From positions 1,531,501 through 1,595,500 of the forward strand of contig NZ_CP123639.1 in NCBI RefSeq assembly GCF_029889745.1: a stretch of DNA of 64,000 nt, given 5' to 3'. Origin of the DNA: Ligilactobacillus faecis (lineage in GTDB: Bacteria > Bacillota > Bacilli > Lactobacillales > Lactobacillaceae). The translations under genes were made by a program, and so were the position numbers. This document shows positions 1-8,194 of this stretch, piece by piece. Within the stretch, counting starts at the first letter, position 1, and every line of letters begins with the position of its first letter. A model generated the notes under the pieces. The model was not told the DNA's origin and ran no database searches. It worked only from the letters and a program-made list of their open reading frames with translations.

Positions 1-266
1 GGGCTTTGATGGGGATCGTCTTTTACTTTACAGCTAAGATCTTTAAACAAGAAAAATGGGGGCTTCTGAAAATGTCGCTCACGCATTATTTAGTAACATT
101 ATTTTTCTTCTTTCCATTAGCTTATTTGGCAGGGTGGTTCCCGCATGATCTAAAAGCAAGCACAGGTTTTTTAGTCACCTATACTTGTGTATATTTAGCG
201 ATCTATCTGATCAATTTCATTTCAGCTTGGATAGAGGTCAAGCGGATCAACCAGAAGGTCAAATAA
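1..266 (+). CDS. DUF3021-like membrane protein, 5' end outside window
   Basis: The reading frame is open to the left edge, so only the C-terminal part (about 86 residues) is visible. It contains at least two hydrophobic segments (around VTLFFFFPLAYLAGW and FLVTYTCVYLAIYLINF) and ends in a short basic tail. The pattern resembles DUF3021 proteins, four-helix membrane proteins usually encoded beside a LytTR DNA-binding protein. That partner, if present, lies outside the window. Function is unknown; family assignment is by resemblance only. Confidence 0.55.
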   Translation, partial: ALMGIVFYFTAKIFKQEKWGLLKMSLTHYLVTLFFFFPLAYLAGWFPHDLKASTGFLVTYTCVYLAIYLINFISAWIEVKRINQKVK

Positions 267-456
267 ATTTTTATATAATAAAAACGTTAATATGGAATGA
301 TCCGCCAAAATGATTTGAAATATTATTTAGAAAATTTTAATATTAACTTATAATAATAAGTGATTTAGAAAAGAACGTTTTCTAGAGGACAAGTGTGTTT
401 AGGGGATAAAAGATTTGTCTTCATTTTGCGGAGAAAAAGGTAATATAGAAGCGCTT
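267..456. other. non-coding stretch with an inverted repeat
   Basis: AT-rich spacer between the DUF3021-like gene and the terminator before rlmD. The only structure I see is the imperfect dyad TAGAAAA-GAACG-TTTTCTA at 366-384. No ORF with a ribosome binding site is apparent. Confidence 0.4.
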
Positions 457-494
457 AAAAGCAATCATCAGAATATCGTTGATGGTTGCTTTTT
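457..494 (+). terminator. rho-independent terminator
   Basis: Stem AGCAATCATCA / TGATGGTTGCT followed by a T-run. It separates the upstream region from rlmD. Confidence 0.75.
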
Positions 495-549
495 CGTGTG
501 CTAAAAAATGTTATAGTAGAGTAATGAGAAAAAATAGGTGAGGAATTAT

Positions 550-1935
550 ATGAAAACAAAGATACCAGTAGCTAAAAATCAAAAGTTAGAAGCAACGATC
601 GTTGATCTGACGTATCAAGGAATGGGAGTCGCTAAAGTTCAAGGGTATCCCTTATTTTGTGATGACGCTTTACCAGGTGAAGTCGTTGCGCTCCATGTTT
701 TGAAAGCTGGGAAAAATTTTGGTTATGCTAAAGTTTTGAAACGGTTAGTCACAAGTAAAGACCGCGTTGAAGGTAGCGGGAAAGAATACCTTCAAACAGG
801 GATCGCGCCCCTTGAACATTTGGCGTACCCTGAACAATTAAAGTTCAAACAAAAACTTATAAAAGATCTGCTAGTCAAAGCGCATTTGACCGATTTAAAA
901 GTCGACGAGACGTTAGGCATGGCTGAACCGTATGGCTATCGCAATAAAGCTCAAGTCCCTGTACGGATGATCGATGGCCAACTCAAAGCGGGCTTTTTTA
1001 GACGGGGAAGTCATAACTTTGTACCTTTAGAGAATTTTTTGATCCAAGATGAGCGGATCGATGAAGTTATTCAACAAGTGCTAGCGATCTTACAAAAATA
1101 CCGGCTCACAGCTTATGACGAAACGACACATCAAGGGCTTTTACGACATCTGATGGTGCGCAGAGGGCACTATTCTGGTGAAGTGATGGTCGTTTTAGTG
1201 ACTAACCAAAAGAAGATCCCACATTTAGAAGCGCTCGTTTCCGAGATCATGGCGACATGTCCAGATGTAGTCAGCTTGCAACAAAATATCAATTCTAAGC
1301 AGACCAACGTGATCTTAGGCGAGCAAATGGTCTTATTAGCTGGCAAAGAATTTATCACTGATCAGTTGAACGGTTTGAACTTTGAGATCTCGGCCAGATC
1401 ATTTTACCAAGTCAATCCAAGTCAGACCGAAAAACTTTATCAAGCAGCGATCGCCCGCGCTGGGCTAACTGGTAAGGAAACAGTGATCGATGCCTATTGT
1501 GGGATCGGTACGATCTCGCTTTCACTGGCCCGCCATGCTAAAAAAGTCTATGGGGTCGAGATCGTTGAAGCAGCGATCGCAGATGCTAAGAAAAATGCAG
1601 CTTTAAATGGTTTAGATAATCTAGTCTTTGAAGTTGGGGCAGCTGAAGAACAGATGGCTACTTGGCAAGAAGCTGGGATCAAGCCAGATGTGATCATGGT
1701 CGACCCGCCACGCAAAGGCCTGGCACCAAGTTTGATCGAAAGTGCAGTGAAAATGGCACCTCAAAAGATCGTCTATATCAGCTGTAACCCAGCGACCTTA
1801 GTGCGTGATCTCAAGTACTTTATGGAACTAGGCTATGCAGTCAAACAGCCGATCTTACCAGTCGATCAATTCCCCCAAACAGCACATGTTGAGAGCGTGA
1901 CGGTATTGGAAAAAGCCAATTGTCCTTCGGCTTGA
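550..1935 (+). CDS. rlmD: 23S rRNA (uracil-C5)-methyltransferase, RlmD/RlmCD family
   Basis: Methylates uracil C5 in 23S rRNA using S-adenosylmethionine; the Gram-positive relative RlmCD of Streptococcus modifies both U747 and U1939. An N-terminal TRAM-like domain (about residues 1-60) is followed by a Rossmann methyltransferase domain: SAM motif DAYCGIGT near residue 314, DPPRKG near 384, and SCNPATL near 410 carrying the catalytic cysteine. I chose ATG 550, preceded by GAGGAATTAT, over the in-frame GTG at 538. Length 461 residues is normal. It stands alone behind a terminator. The exact target uridine cannot be read from sequence. Confidence 0.9.
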   Translation: MKTKIPVAKNQKLEATIVDLTYQGMGVAKVQGYPLFCDDALPGEVVALHVLKAGKNFGYAKVLKRLVTSKDRVEGSGKEYLQTGIAPLEHLAYPEQLKFKQKLIKDLLVKAHLTDLKVDETLGMAEPYGYRNKAQVPVRMIDGQLKAGFFRRGSHNFVPLENFLIQDERIDEVIQQVLAILQKYRLTAYDETTHQGLLRHLMVRRGHYSGEVMVVLVTNQKKIPHLEALVSEIMATCPDVVSLQQNINSKQTNVILGEQMVLLAGKEFITDQLNGLNFEISARSFYQVNPSQTEKLYQAAIARAGLTGKETVIDAYCGIGTISLSLARHAKKVYGVEIVEAAIADAKKNAALNGLDNLVFEVGAAEEQMATWQEAGIKPDVIMVDPPRKGLAPSLIESAVKMAPQKIVYISCNPATLVRDLKYFMELGYAVKQPILPVDQFPQTAHVESVTVLEKANCPSA

Positions 1936-2101
1936 TGTGCTTAAGTAAAAGAGTTTCATATTTAGTGTACGTTTTATTGTCTTGATTAAAAAAATGTTGA
2001 AATACTGAAATCGGGTGTCTTTTTGACCACTAGTTTCCACGATCTGAGTTTGGGAAAATTAAAAGATGAGTAGCGCAGTGATATTAAAGAGGTCAGAAAT
2101 C

Positions 2102-2761
2102 ATGGATAAATATAGAAGAATTGAAGAGAGATTTAAAAAAAATAGAAATGAACTAAAAGCTGCTTCAATGTCGAAATATATGAAAAACAAATTTCCTTTT
2201 TATGGTATTTCGGCTCCTGAAAGGAGAAAGCTTTATAATGAGTTTTTGAAAAATGAGCAGAGAAGCGGGAGCGTAGATTGGGATTTTTTATTTCAATGTT
2301 ATGAGAATGAGCATAGAGAGTTTCAGTATCTTGTGTATGATTATCTGCTTAAAATGAAAGAATTTATAGTTTATGAAGATATTCCCAAAATAAGAAAGTT
2401 AATAATAACTAAATCTTGGTGGGATACTATCGATTTTCTGGCGCAGGTCATTGGCAATATAGCAATTAGGGATGAAAGAACGCATAAATTGATGTTGGAG
2501 TGGTCAGGTGAAGAAAATATCTGGATAAAACGAACAGCAATAGAGTATCAATTAAGGCTAAAAGAAAAAACTGATCCGAGCAATCTAAAGTTCATTATTC
2601 TAAATTGTTTGAATACAGATGAATTTTTCATAAATAAGGCGATCGGATGGGCGTTAAGAGAGTATTCAAAGACAAATAGAGAGTGGGTGATCAATTTTAT
2701 GCAAGAACAGCAAGATAAAATGAATGTGTTAAGTGTTAAAGAAGCAAGCAAATATCTTTAA
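2102..2761 (+). CDS. AlkD-like DNA alkylation repair protein
   Basis: HEAT-like-repeat DNA glycosylase of the AlkD family, which excises positively charged alkylated bases such as 7-methylguanine. About 219 residues of mostly helical sequence. SWWDTIDFLA near residue 105 matches the Trp/Asp pair of the AlkD active site, and WIKRTAI near 142 supplies the conserved Arg. ATG 2102 follows AGAGGTC at good spacing; an in-frame ATG at 2066 lacks a good site. Codon use is more AT-rich (many ATA and AGA codons) than in neighbouring genes, suggesting acquisition. No operon partner. Confidence 0.8.
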   Translation: MDKYRRIEERFKKNRNELKAASMSKYMKNKFPFYGISAPERRKLYNEFLKNEQRSGSVDWDFLFQCYENEHREFQYLVYDYLLKMKEFIVYEDIPKIRKLIITKSWWDTIDFLAQVIGNIAIRDERTHKLMLEWSGEENIWIKRTAIEYQLRLKEKTDPSNLKFIILNCLNTDEFFINKAIGWALREYSKTNREWVINFMQEQQDKMNVLSVKEASKYL

Positions 2762-2788
2762 TTGAATGACATTGCGCACTTACTAAAC

Positions 2789-2816
2789 TTGCTGATCTTT
2801 TTCAAAGCGGTATACT
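2789..2816 (+). promoter_or_regulatory. probable promoter of the first merR gene
   Basis: TTGCTG (2789-2794), 16-bp spacer, TATACT (2811-2816), about 33 bp before the start codon. Confidence 0.5.
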
Positions 2817-2848
2817 AATTTTAGATAAAATTAGTTAGGTTGAGAACG

Positions 2849-3289
2849 ATGGTAAAAGAAACATATACGATCACTGAAGTCAGTCAAAAATATCAGATCA
2901 ATGTCAATACATTGCGTTACTATGAGCGGATCGGTCTACTCCCTAAAGTTCCGCGAACTGCAGGTGGTAAGCGCTACTTCACACCGACGCTATTAAAGTG
3001 GTTAGAGATGGTCATTTGTCTAAGACACTCGGGCGTTGCGATCGAGCCTTTGATCAAATACCGCCAATTATTAGAACAAGGTGATCAGACGTTAGCTGCT
3101 AGAGAAAACTTGTTGAAAGAGCAACTAGAGTTACTCTACAAAAAACAACAAAATTTAGCCCGTTCGATCACACGTTTAGAACATAAGATCAACTTATATG
3201 AAACAGGCGATATCAAAAAAGACCGTTCATACTTTGAAGAATATGGCGTCTTAGCCGATGAAGGTACTAGTTGGAAAGATTTTGATTAA
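2849..3289 (+). CDS. MerR-family transcriptional regulator
   Basis: N-terminal winged helix-turn-helix typical of MerR (YTITEVSQKY, then NVNTLRYYERIGLLP), followed by a long coiled-coil dimerisation helix (about residues 75-125) and a short C-terminus without the cysteines of metal sensors. Length 146 residues fits the small MerR group (AdhR/NmlR-like) that controls aldehyde or redox stress genes. ATG 2849 follows TAGGTTGAGA. The downstream aldo-keto reductase promoter has a 19-bp spacer holding a perfect palindrome, so this protein is the obvious regulator of that operon. Ligand unknown. Confidence 0.85.
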   Translation: MVKETYTITEVSQKYQINVNTLRYYERIGLLPKVPRTAGGKRYFTPTLLKWLEMVICLRHSGVAIEPLIKYRQLLEQGDQTLAARENLLKEQLELLYKKQQNLARSITRLEHKINLYETGDIKKDRSYFEEYGVLADEGTSWKDFD

Positions 3290-3327
3290 AAAAGATAGTC
3301 AGTTTTAGCGACTGACTATCTTTTTTA
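3290..3327 (+). terminator. rho-independent terminator after merR
   Basis: AAAAAAGATAGTCAGT / ACTGACTATCTTTTTT hairpin immediately after the stop codon. Confidence 0.85.
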
Positions 3328-3328
3328 G

Positions 3329-3359
3329 TTGACTTGTAGTTAACTACAAGTAATATACT
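3329..3359 (+). promoter_or_regulatory. MerR-type promoter and operator
   Basis: TTGACT (3329-3334) and TATACT (3354-3359) are separated by 19 bp, the overlong spacer characteristic of MerR-activated promoters. The spacer carries the perfect dyad CTTGTAGTTAACTACAAG (3333-3350; one more base pair on each side also matches). It drives the two aldo-keto reductase genes and is most simply recognised by the MerR protein encoded just upstream. Confidence 0.85.
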
Positions 3360-3394
3360 GGGCGTGTAAAATTCAAAATATTAGGGGGAAAATG

Positions 3395-4339
3395 ATGGAT
3401 AAAAAAGCACAAATCGCACTAGGTACGTGGTCGTGGGGCAGTGGTCTTTTTGGTGGCGATGCTGTTTTTGGAAATAAATTAGATACGTCCGAATTAAGCG
3501 AAGTCGTTGAGACTGCTTTAGCAAACGGGCTAGATCTTTTTGACACAGCTTATGCATATGGAAAGGGTGATTCAGAACGGATCTTAGGTGAATTACTCAA
3601 AGAGTATGAGCGCTCTCAATTTATGATCTCAGATAAATTCACACCTGGATTGCAAGATGATACAAAAGCCCAACCGTTACTCGAGATGTTGGCTGGAAGT
3701 TTAAAACGTTTAGGAACTGACTATATCGACCTTTATTGGATTCATAATGCAGCTGATGTTGAGCGTTTTACACCTTTATTGATCGCAGCGGTCAAGAGCG
3801 GAAAAGTTAAACGTATAGGGGTTTCGAACCATAGTTTAGCACAAGTCAAACGCGTCCAAGAGATTTTAAAGCCCGCGGGGATCAAGCTCTCTGCGGTGCA
3901 AAATCACTTTAGTTTGCTCTATCGTAATTCGATCGATGACGGTTTATTAGCTTATTGTCAGGCAAATGGGATCGAGTTCTTTTCCTATATGATCTTAGAA
4001 CAAGGTGCTTTGTCAGGCAAATACGATAAAGATCATCTTTTGCCAGCTGATTCAAACCGTGGAAAAACATATAATCCACTTTTGCCGAAGTTAAATGAAC
4101 TTTTGACTGAGTTAAGAAATTTAGCTAGAACATATGAGATGAGCGTGGCACAGATCGTAACTGCTTGGGCGATCAGTAAAGGAACTACACCGATCATCGG
4201 CGTTACAGCTACTAAACAAGTTGAAGAGGCGGCAAAGGCTAGTACGCTAAAATTGACGCCAGCTGAGATCAAAATTTTAGAAGAACTAGCGAAAAAAGCT
4301 GACGTTGATACGAGTGGTGGCTGGGAAGGTCAAGCTTAA
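3395..4339 (+). CDS. aldo/keto reductase
   Basis: NAD(P)H-dependent reductase of carbonyl compounds with a TIM-barrel fold. The catalytic tetrad is visible: Asp in LFDTAYAYG with its Tyr, Lys in SDKF and His in YWIHN. A C-terminal GTTPIIGVT segment matches the cofactor-binding region. About 314 residues, normal. The GGGGG site at 3384-3388 suits ATG 3395 better than ATG 3392. First gene of a two-gene operon with another aldo/keto reductase 20 bp downstream, behind a MerR-type promoter, suggesting aldehyde or quinone detoxification. Substrate unknown. Confidence 0.88.
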   Translation: MDKKAQIALGTWSWGSGLFGGDAVFGNKLDTSELSEVVETALANGLDLFDTAYAYGKGDSERILGELLKEYERSQFMISDKFTPGLQDDTKAQPLLEMLAGSLKRLGTDYIDLYWIHNAADVERFTPLLIAAVKSGKVKRIGVSNHSLAQVKRVQEILKPAGIKLSAVQNHFSLLYRNSIDDGLLAYCQANGIEFFSYMILEQGALSGKYDKDHLLPADSNRGKTYNPLLPKLNELLTELRNLARTYEMSVAQIVTAWAISKGTTPIIGVTATKQVEEAAKASTLKLTPAEIKILEELAKKADVDTSGGWEGQA

Positions 4340-4359
4340 AAGACGAAGGGAAGATAGCA

Positions 4360-5352
4360 ATGGAATATACAACGTTGGGAAAAACTGCGATCGAAGTTTC
4401 AAAACTTTGTGTTGGTTGTATGAGTTTTGGCAAAGCAAAAACGATGCATGATTGGACTTTAGATGAAAGTGAGAGTAAAAAAGTTATCAAACATGCACTT
4501 GATCTGGGGATCAACTTTTTTGATACCGCTAATGTTTATTCGGCTGGTACAAGTGAAGAGTATTTAGGAAAAGCGCTCAAGGAAAATATCGCGCGTGATA
4601 AAGTCGTGATCGCTTCAAAAGTTTATTTCAATCCAGGACGCCTCTCAAAAGAAGCGATCCACCGTGAGATCGATGGAACATTAAAGCGTTTAGGGACTGA
4701 TTATTTAGATCTATATTTGATCCACCGCTTTGATCATCAAACTCCGATTGTAGAGACGATGGAAGCTTTAAATGAACTTGTCAAAGCCGGGAAAGTCAGA
4801 GCTTTAGGTGCTTCTGCGATGTATGGTTATCAATTCTATAACATGCAGTTGGTAGCTCGTGACAATAATTGGGCACGTTTTGAGACGATGGAAAACCACT
4901 ATAACTTGCTTTATCGCGAAGATGAACGTGAATTGATCCCACTTTGTCGACAAATGGATGTTTCTTTGATGCCATACAGTCCTTTAGCAGCTGGACATTT
5001 AGCGCGACCAACTTGGGGATCGACGTCTTTACGCGGTCAAACCGATAAAGTCGCTCAAGGAAAATATGATAAAACTGAAGAACAAGATCTAAAGATCGTC
5101 GCCCGTGTTCATGAACTAGCACAAAAGTATGAAGTTTCGATGGCGCAGATCGCACTTGCCTGGCAATGGGCCAAAGGCGTTACGGCACCGATCATTGGGG
5201 GGACTAAGGCAAGAAACTATACTGATGCAGTCAAAGCTTTAGATGTTCATCTGACTGGAAATGATCTTGCCTACTTGGAAGAGCCTTATATACCACATCC
5301 GATCGTTGGGGCACTTGATCAAGATCAAACAGTTACGCAGATCATGAAATAA
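4360..5352 (+). CDS. aldo/keto reductase
   Basis: Second aldo/keto reductase of the MerR-controlled operon, 330 residues. Tetrad residues are visible in FFDTANVYS (Asp, Tyr), ASKVY (Lys) and YLIHR (His); GVTAPIIGGTKA near the C-terminus binds the NADP phosphate region in this family. It is only distantly similar to the preceding reductase, so this is not a recent duplication. It starts at ATG after GAAGGGAAGATAGCA. Likely reduces small aldehydes or ketones; substrate unknown. Confidence 0.88.
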   Translation: MEYTTLGKTAIEVSKLCVGCMSFGKAKTMHDWTLDESESKKVIKHALDLGINFFDTANVYSAGTSEEYLGKALKENIARDKVVIASKVYFNPGRLSKEAIHREIDGTLKRLGTDYLDLYLIHRFDHQTPIVETMEALNELVKAGKVRALGASAMYGYQFYNMQLVARDNNWARFETMENHYNLLYREDERELIPLCRQMDVSLMPYSPLAAGHLARPTWGSTSLRGQTDKVAQGKYDKTEEQDLKIVARVHELAQKYEVSMAQIALAWQWAKGVTAPIIGGTKARNYTDAVKALDVHLTGNDLAYLEEPYIPHPIVGALDQDQTVTQIMK

Positions 5353-5359
5353 ATTATAT

Positions 5360-5396
5360 GAAACTAGCTATTGGTCATGGATAGCTAGTTTTTTTA
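5360..5396 (+). terminator. rho-independent terminator after the aldo/keto reductase operon
   Basis: AAACTAGCTAT / ATAGCTAGTTT stem with a T-run. Confidence 0.85.
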
Positions 5397-5468
5397 TCGT
5401 ATCACTTCACTAGCTAAAAAAATTGAGTAAAATACTGTTAGAGACTCAATAGTAAAGTGGGAATAGCA

Positions 5469-5906
5469 ATGTATAATATCAAAGAAGTCAGTGAATTAAT
5501 GGGGATCAGTCCGCACACGTTGCGTTATTACGAAAAGATCGGTCTTTTAGAATTTGTGAAGCGGAATGAACAAGGGGTACGTGAGTTTAGTGAGTCAGAT
5601 CTTTTAACATTAAATACGATCTACCGCCTAAAACAAACGGGAATGCCGTTAAAAGAAATCAAGCATTACTTAGCGTTGATCAAAGAAGGATTTGCTTCGG
5701 TCGACGAGCGTGCACAGATCATGTTAGCGCAAAAGAAAAAAGTCAAAGCGCAGATCAAAGTCTTAGAACAAGCTTTAGAGACGATCGAAAGTAAATTATA
5801 TTTTTATAAAGAAGCTAAAAGGCAAGGGTCATTGGCTGTTTGTACAGATGAACGGGAGCAGATGCTTGAACGACTTTTAAAAATAAAGCACACAGAACAA
5901 CAATAA
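5469..5906 (+). CDS. MerR-family transcriptional regulator (second)
   Basis: Winged helix-turn-helix with YNIKEVSELM and SPHTLRYYEKIGLLEF at the N-terminus, then a dimerisation helix (about residues 75-120). Cysteine content is minimal (one near residue 120), so not a typical metal sensor. About 145 residues. ATG 5469 is the likely start; the in-frame GTG at 5457 has no site. It precedes a flavodoxin/hydrolase operon whose promoter has a 19-bp spacer with a different dyad. A GTTAGAG half-site resembling that operator lies near 5437, hinting at autoregulation. Confidence 0.83.
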   Translation: MYNIKEVSELMGISPHTLRYYEKIGLLEFVKRNEQGVREFSESDLLTLNTIYRLKQTGMPLKEIKHYLALIKEGFASVDERAQIMLAQKKKVKAQIKVLEQALETIESKLYFYKEAKRQGSLAVCTDEREQMLERLLKIKHTEQQ

Positions 5907-5935
5907 ATTTCGATGCTAAAAATTACATTTTCCTC

Positions 5936-5966
5936 TTGCGTTAGAGCATACTCTAACGGTTATAGT
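5936..5966 (+). promoter_or_regulatory. MerR-type promoter and operator of the flavodoxin operon
   Basis: TTGCGT (5936-5941) and TATAGT (5961-5966) with a 19-bp spacer. The dyad CGTTAGAG-CATA-CTCTAACG (5939-5958) overlaps the -35 box and fills the spacer. Architecture matches a MerR-activated promoter, and the sequence is distinct from the operator at 3333-3350. Confidence 0.82.
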
Positions 5967-5991
5967 TAAGCTGTTGAAAGGAAATGGTAAG

Positions 5992-6438
5992 ATGAGTTGG
6001 CTTAAAAAGAATGATTTGTTAGATGGCAAGATCGTTTTTGTCAATGCAAGTGAACATGCGCAGGGAAACACGCATCGAATCGGACAACGATTGCTTAGCG
6101 GAAAAGATTTTTCTCAACTTGATCTAGTCAACTATAAGATCTATCAGATCGGGCAAAATTATGCCGATGATCAATTCAATGAAGTTTTAGCAAAACTTAA
6201 AGAAGCAGATACGATCATTTTAGGGACACCAGTTTACTGGCACGCAATGAGTGGCTACTTGAAAGTTTTATTAGAACGACTTTCACAACAAGCTGATCCA
6301 ACAGCCTTGGCTGGGAAAAAAGTGGCGGTATTTGTCCAAGGGGCTGCTCCAAGTGATACGATCAAGCCGACTAAAGCCATCGTCAAACGATTTGCAAAAG
6401 TTGCACAGATGCAATATATCGAAATGGGAGATTTTTAA
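5992..6438 (+). CDS. flavodoxin-like NAD(P)H-dependent oxidoreductase
   Basis: Flavodoxin-fold protein of 148 residues. IVFVNASEHAQGNTHRIG is the first strand and phosphate-binding loop for FMN; ILGTPVYWHAMSGYLKVLLERL is the second flavin-contact loop and helix typical of NAD(P)H-dehydrogenase/FMN-reductase relatives. Probably reduces quinones or similar electrophiles. ATG 5992 is preceded by GAAAGGAAA. It is the first gene after a MerR-type promoter and is a paralogue of the exported, now broken flavodoxin two genes downstream. Substrate unknown. Confidence 0.78.
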   Translation: MSWLKKNDLLDGKIVFVNASEHAQGNTHRIGQRLLSGKDFSQLDLVNYKIYQIGQNYADDQFNEVLAKLKEADTIILGTPVYWHAMSGYLKVLLERLSQQADPTALAGKKVAVFVQGAAPSDTIKPTKAIVKRFAKVAQMQYIEMGDF

Positions 6439-6439
6439 G

Positions 6440-7435
6440 ATGGAAAATAAATTTGGTTTAGTTTATGAAGGTGCTTTAACAGAAAACAAATTGGGTGAAG
6501 TCAATCTGCATCCTGTAAAATATCATGCTAATGGAGTAACGATTGCTGCTAACGTTTATACGCCAGCAGATTATGGCCAAGATCTTGAAAAGTTATATCC
6601 AGCTGTAACTGTGGCGCATCCTAATGGCGGGGTCAAAGAACAAGTGGCGGGGCTCTTTGCGCAAAAATTAGCAGAAAATGGGTTTATTGCGATCGCCGCT
6701 GATGCTGCTTATCAAGGGGCAAGTAGTGGGATGCCACGCAATACCGATGATCCAGCATATCGGATCGAAGATATCTCAGCCATGGTCGACTTTTTAGAGC
6801 GTTTTCCAGGTGTTGATCCGACCCGGATCGGGTCTTTAGGGATCTGTGGCGGTGGTGGTTACACGATCGCCGCTTCCAAGACAGATAAACGGATCAAAGC
6901 TGTCGCAACGATCAGCATGTTCAATAGTGGTCGTGTACGTCGCAATGGTTTCCAAGATAGTCAGCTCGAGACGATCGGCGAACGGTTACGTCAAGCTTCA
7001 GAAGCTCGGACGAAAGAAAAAAGTGGCGAAAAGGTCGAATACATTGGCGAATTATTGACTGAACCAGTAAAATTGACGGAAGAACAATTAGAACAGATCC
7101 CAGCAGGGTTGTATCGTGATGGCACGGTATATTATGGGATGACACATTTTCATCCAAACTCAACTAGTCGGTATACGACAAGTAGTTTGCTCAAATTGAT
7201 GGCTTTTGATGCTGAAGATCGTGTTGAATTGATCGACCAACCGTTATTAATGATCGCAAGTGTTGACGCTGATACGTACTATATGACTAAAGCTGTTTTT
7301 GATAAAGCAACTGGAACGGCTGATAAAGAGCTCTATGAACTTCACGGAGCAACGCACATCGAAACTTATTGGAAACATCCATATGTTGATGAAGAAGGTG
7401 AAAAATTAGTTACTTTCTTTGGCGAAAAATTATAA
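6440..7435 (+). CDS. alpha/beta hydrolase with Cys nucleophile motif
   Basis: Alpha/beta hydrolase of 331 residues related to dienelactone hydrolase-like proteins. The nucleophile elbow reads GICGGGG (Cys near residue 136) instead of GxSxG. The acid is probably Asp in SVDADTYY and the base His in HGATHIETYW near the C-terminus. ATG 6440 starts one base after the flavodoxin stop codon, so the two are translationally coupled. The context (MerR promoter, flavodoxins) suggests processing of an electrophilic or xenobiotic compound. Substrate unknown. Confidence 0.8.
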   Translation: MENKFGLVYEGALTENKLGEVNLHPVKYHANGVTIAANVYTPADYGQDLEKLYPAVTVAHPNGGVKEQVAGLFAQKLAENGFIAIAADAAYQGASSGMPRNTDDPAYRIEDISAMVDFLERFPGVDPTRIGSLGICGGGGYTIAASKTDKRIKAVATISMFNSGRVRRNGFQDSQLETIGERLRQASEARTKEKSGEKVEYIGELLTEPVKLTEEQLEQIPAGLYRDGTVYYGMTHFHPNSTSRYTTSSLLKLMAFDAEDRVELIDQPLLMIASVDADTYYMTKAVFDKATGTADKELYELHGATHIETYWKHPYVDEEGEKLVTFFGEKL

Positions 7436-7448
7436 AAGGTGCGGGGAA

Positions 7449-8050
7449 ATGAAAAAGGTCAAATTTTTTCCACTGATCGTTGCTTTACTTCTAGGGCTTG
7501 TACTTGGAAATATCACTCCTGATTTTACTTTGCAAACGACGTCAGTTACGGCTGCTAAAAATTATACGGCACCTAAGCACACTAAGAAAAACGAAAAACG
7601 TGTTTTTATCAATGCGAGCATGAATGCCGATGGAACGACGTCAAAAATGGCTAAAAAGCTTTTTGGGGATCGCTCGTACACGCAGATCGATCTTTCAGAG
7701 TATGATATTCCACAATTAGGTCAAGGAGAAGGCGATTTTCCTAAAATTTGGGGACAGCTAAAAGACGCCGATGTGATCGTGATCGGGACACCAGTTTACT
7801 GGTCAAATATGTCGGGATATTTAAAAACTTTCGTAGATCATATGCAGATCATATGCAGATCAATAATGATCTCAAAGGTGCTGATCTTTATCTGATCGTC
7901 CAAGGTTCAGATCAAGATCAAAGTAAAGCGATCAATTCGACTTATGGTACCTTTGACCGGATCGCACGGCGTTTTAAATTAAATTTTGTCGGGATCGCAC
8001 AGAATGATAAACAAGTGACGCGCTTGCATAGCAAAATGATCGGCAAATAA
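7449..8050 (+). pseudogene. exported flavodoxin-like protein, frameshifted
   Basis: The N-terminus is a membrane anchor or signal peptide (MKKVKFFPLIVALLLGLVLG), followed by a basic linker and a flavodoxin-like domain (RVFINASMNADGTTSKMAKKLF, then VIGTPVYWSNMSGYLKTF) paralogous to the protein at 5992. A perfect 11-bp tandem duplication at 7836-7857 shifts the frame; the rest of the domain (DLYLIVQGSDQDQSKAIN to the stop at 8050) continues in another frame. Removing one copy restores one 590-bp reading frame. A flavodoxin outside the membrane is unusual. It could be a recent inactivation or a reversible slippage site. Confidence 0.8.
7836..7857 (+). repeat. 11-bp perfect tandem duplication causing frameshift
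   Basis: GATCATATGCA occurs twice in a row, followed by a further GATC. An 11-bp unit cannot preserve frame. Confidence 0.95.
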
Positions 8051-8055
8051 TTTGG

Positions 8056-8088
8056 TTAAAAAAGACTACTGTGTGGTAGTCTTTTTTA
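8056..8088 (+). terminator. rho-independent terminator
   Basis: AAAAAAGACTAC / GTAGTCTTTTTT hairpin closing the flavodoxin-hydrolase operon. Confidence 0.88.
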
Positions 8089-8156
8089 GTCTGTTCGCTC
8101 AATAAACTGAGATGAGCACTTTGAATAACATCTCAATTTTAAAATTAAAATTTGTG

Positions 8157-8185
8157 TTGACTTTTTTAATATTGTTCGCTAAGAT
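8157..8185 (+). promoter_or_regulatory. promoter of the T-box/brnQ transcript
   Basis: TTGACT (8157-8162), 17-bp spacer, TAAGAT (8180-8185). Confidence 0.7.
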
Positions 8186-8194
8186 AATAGATAA

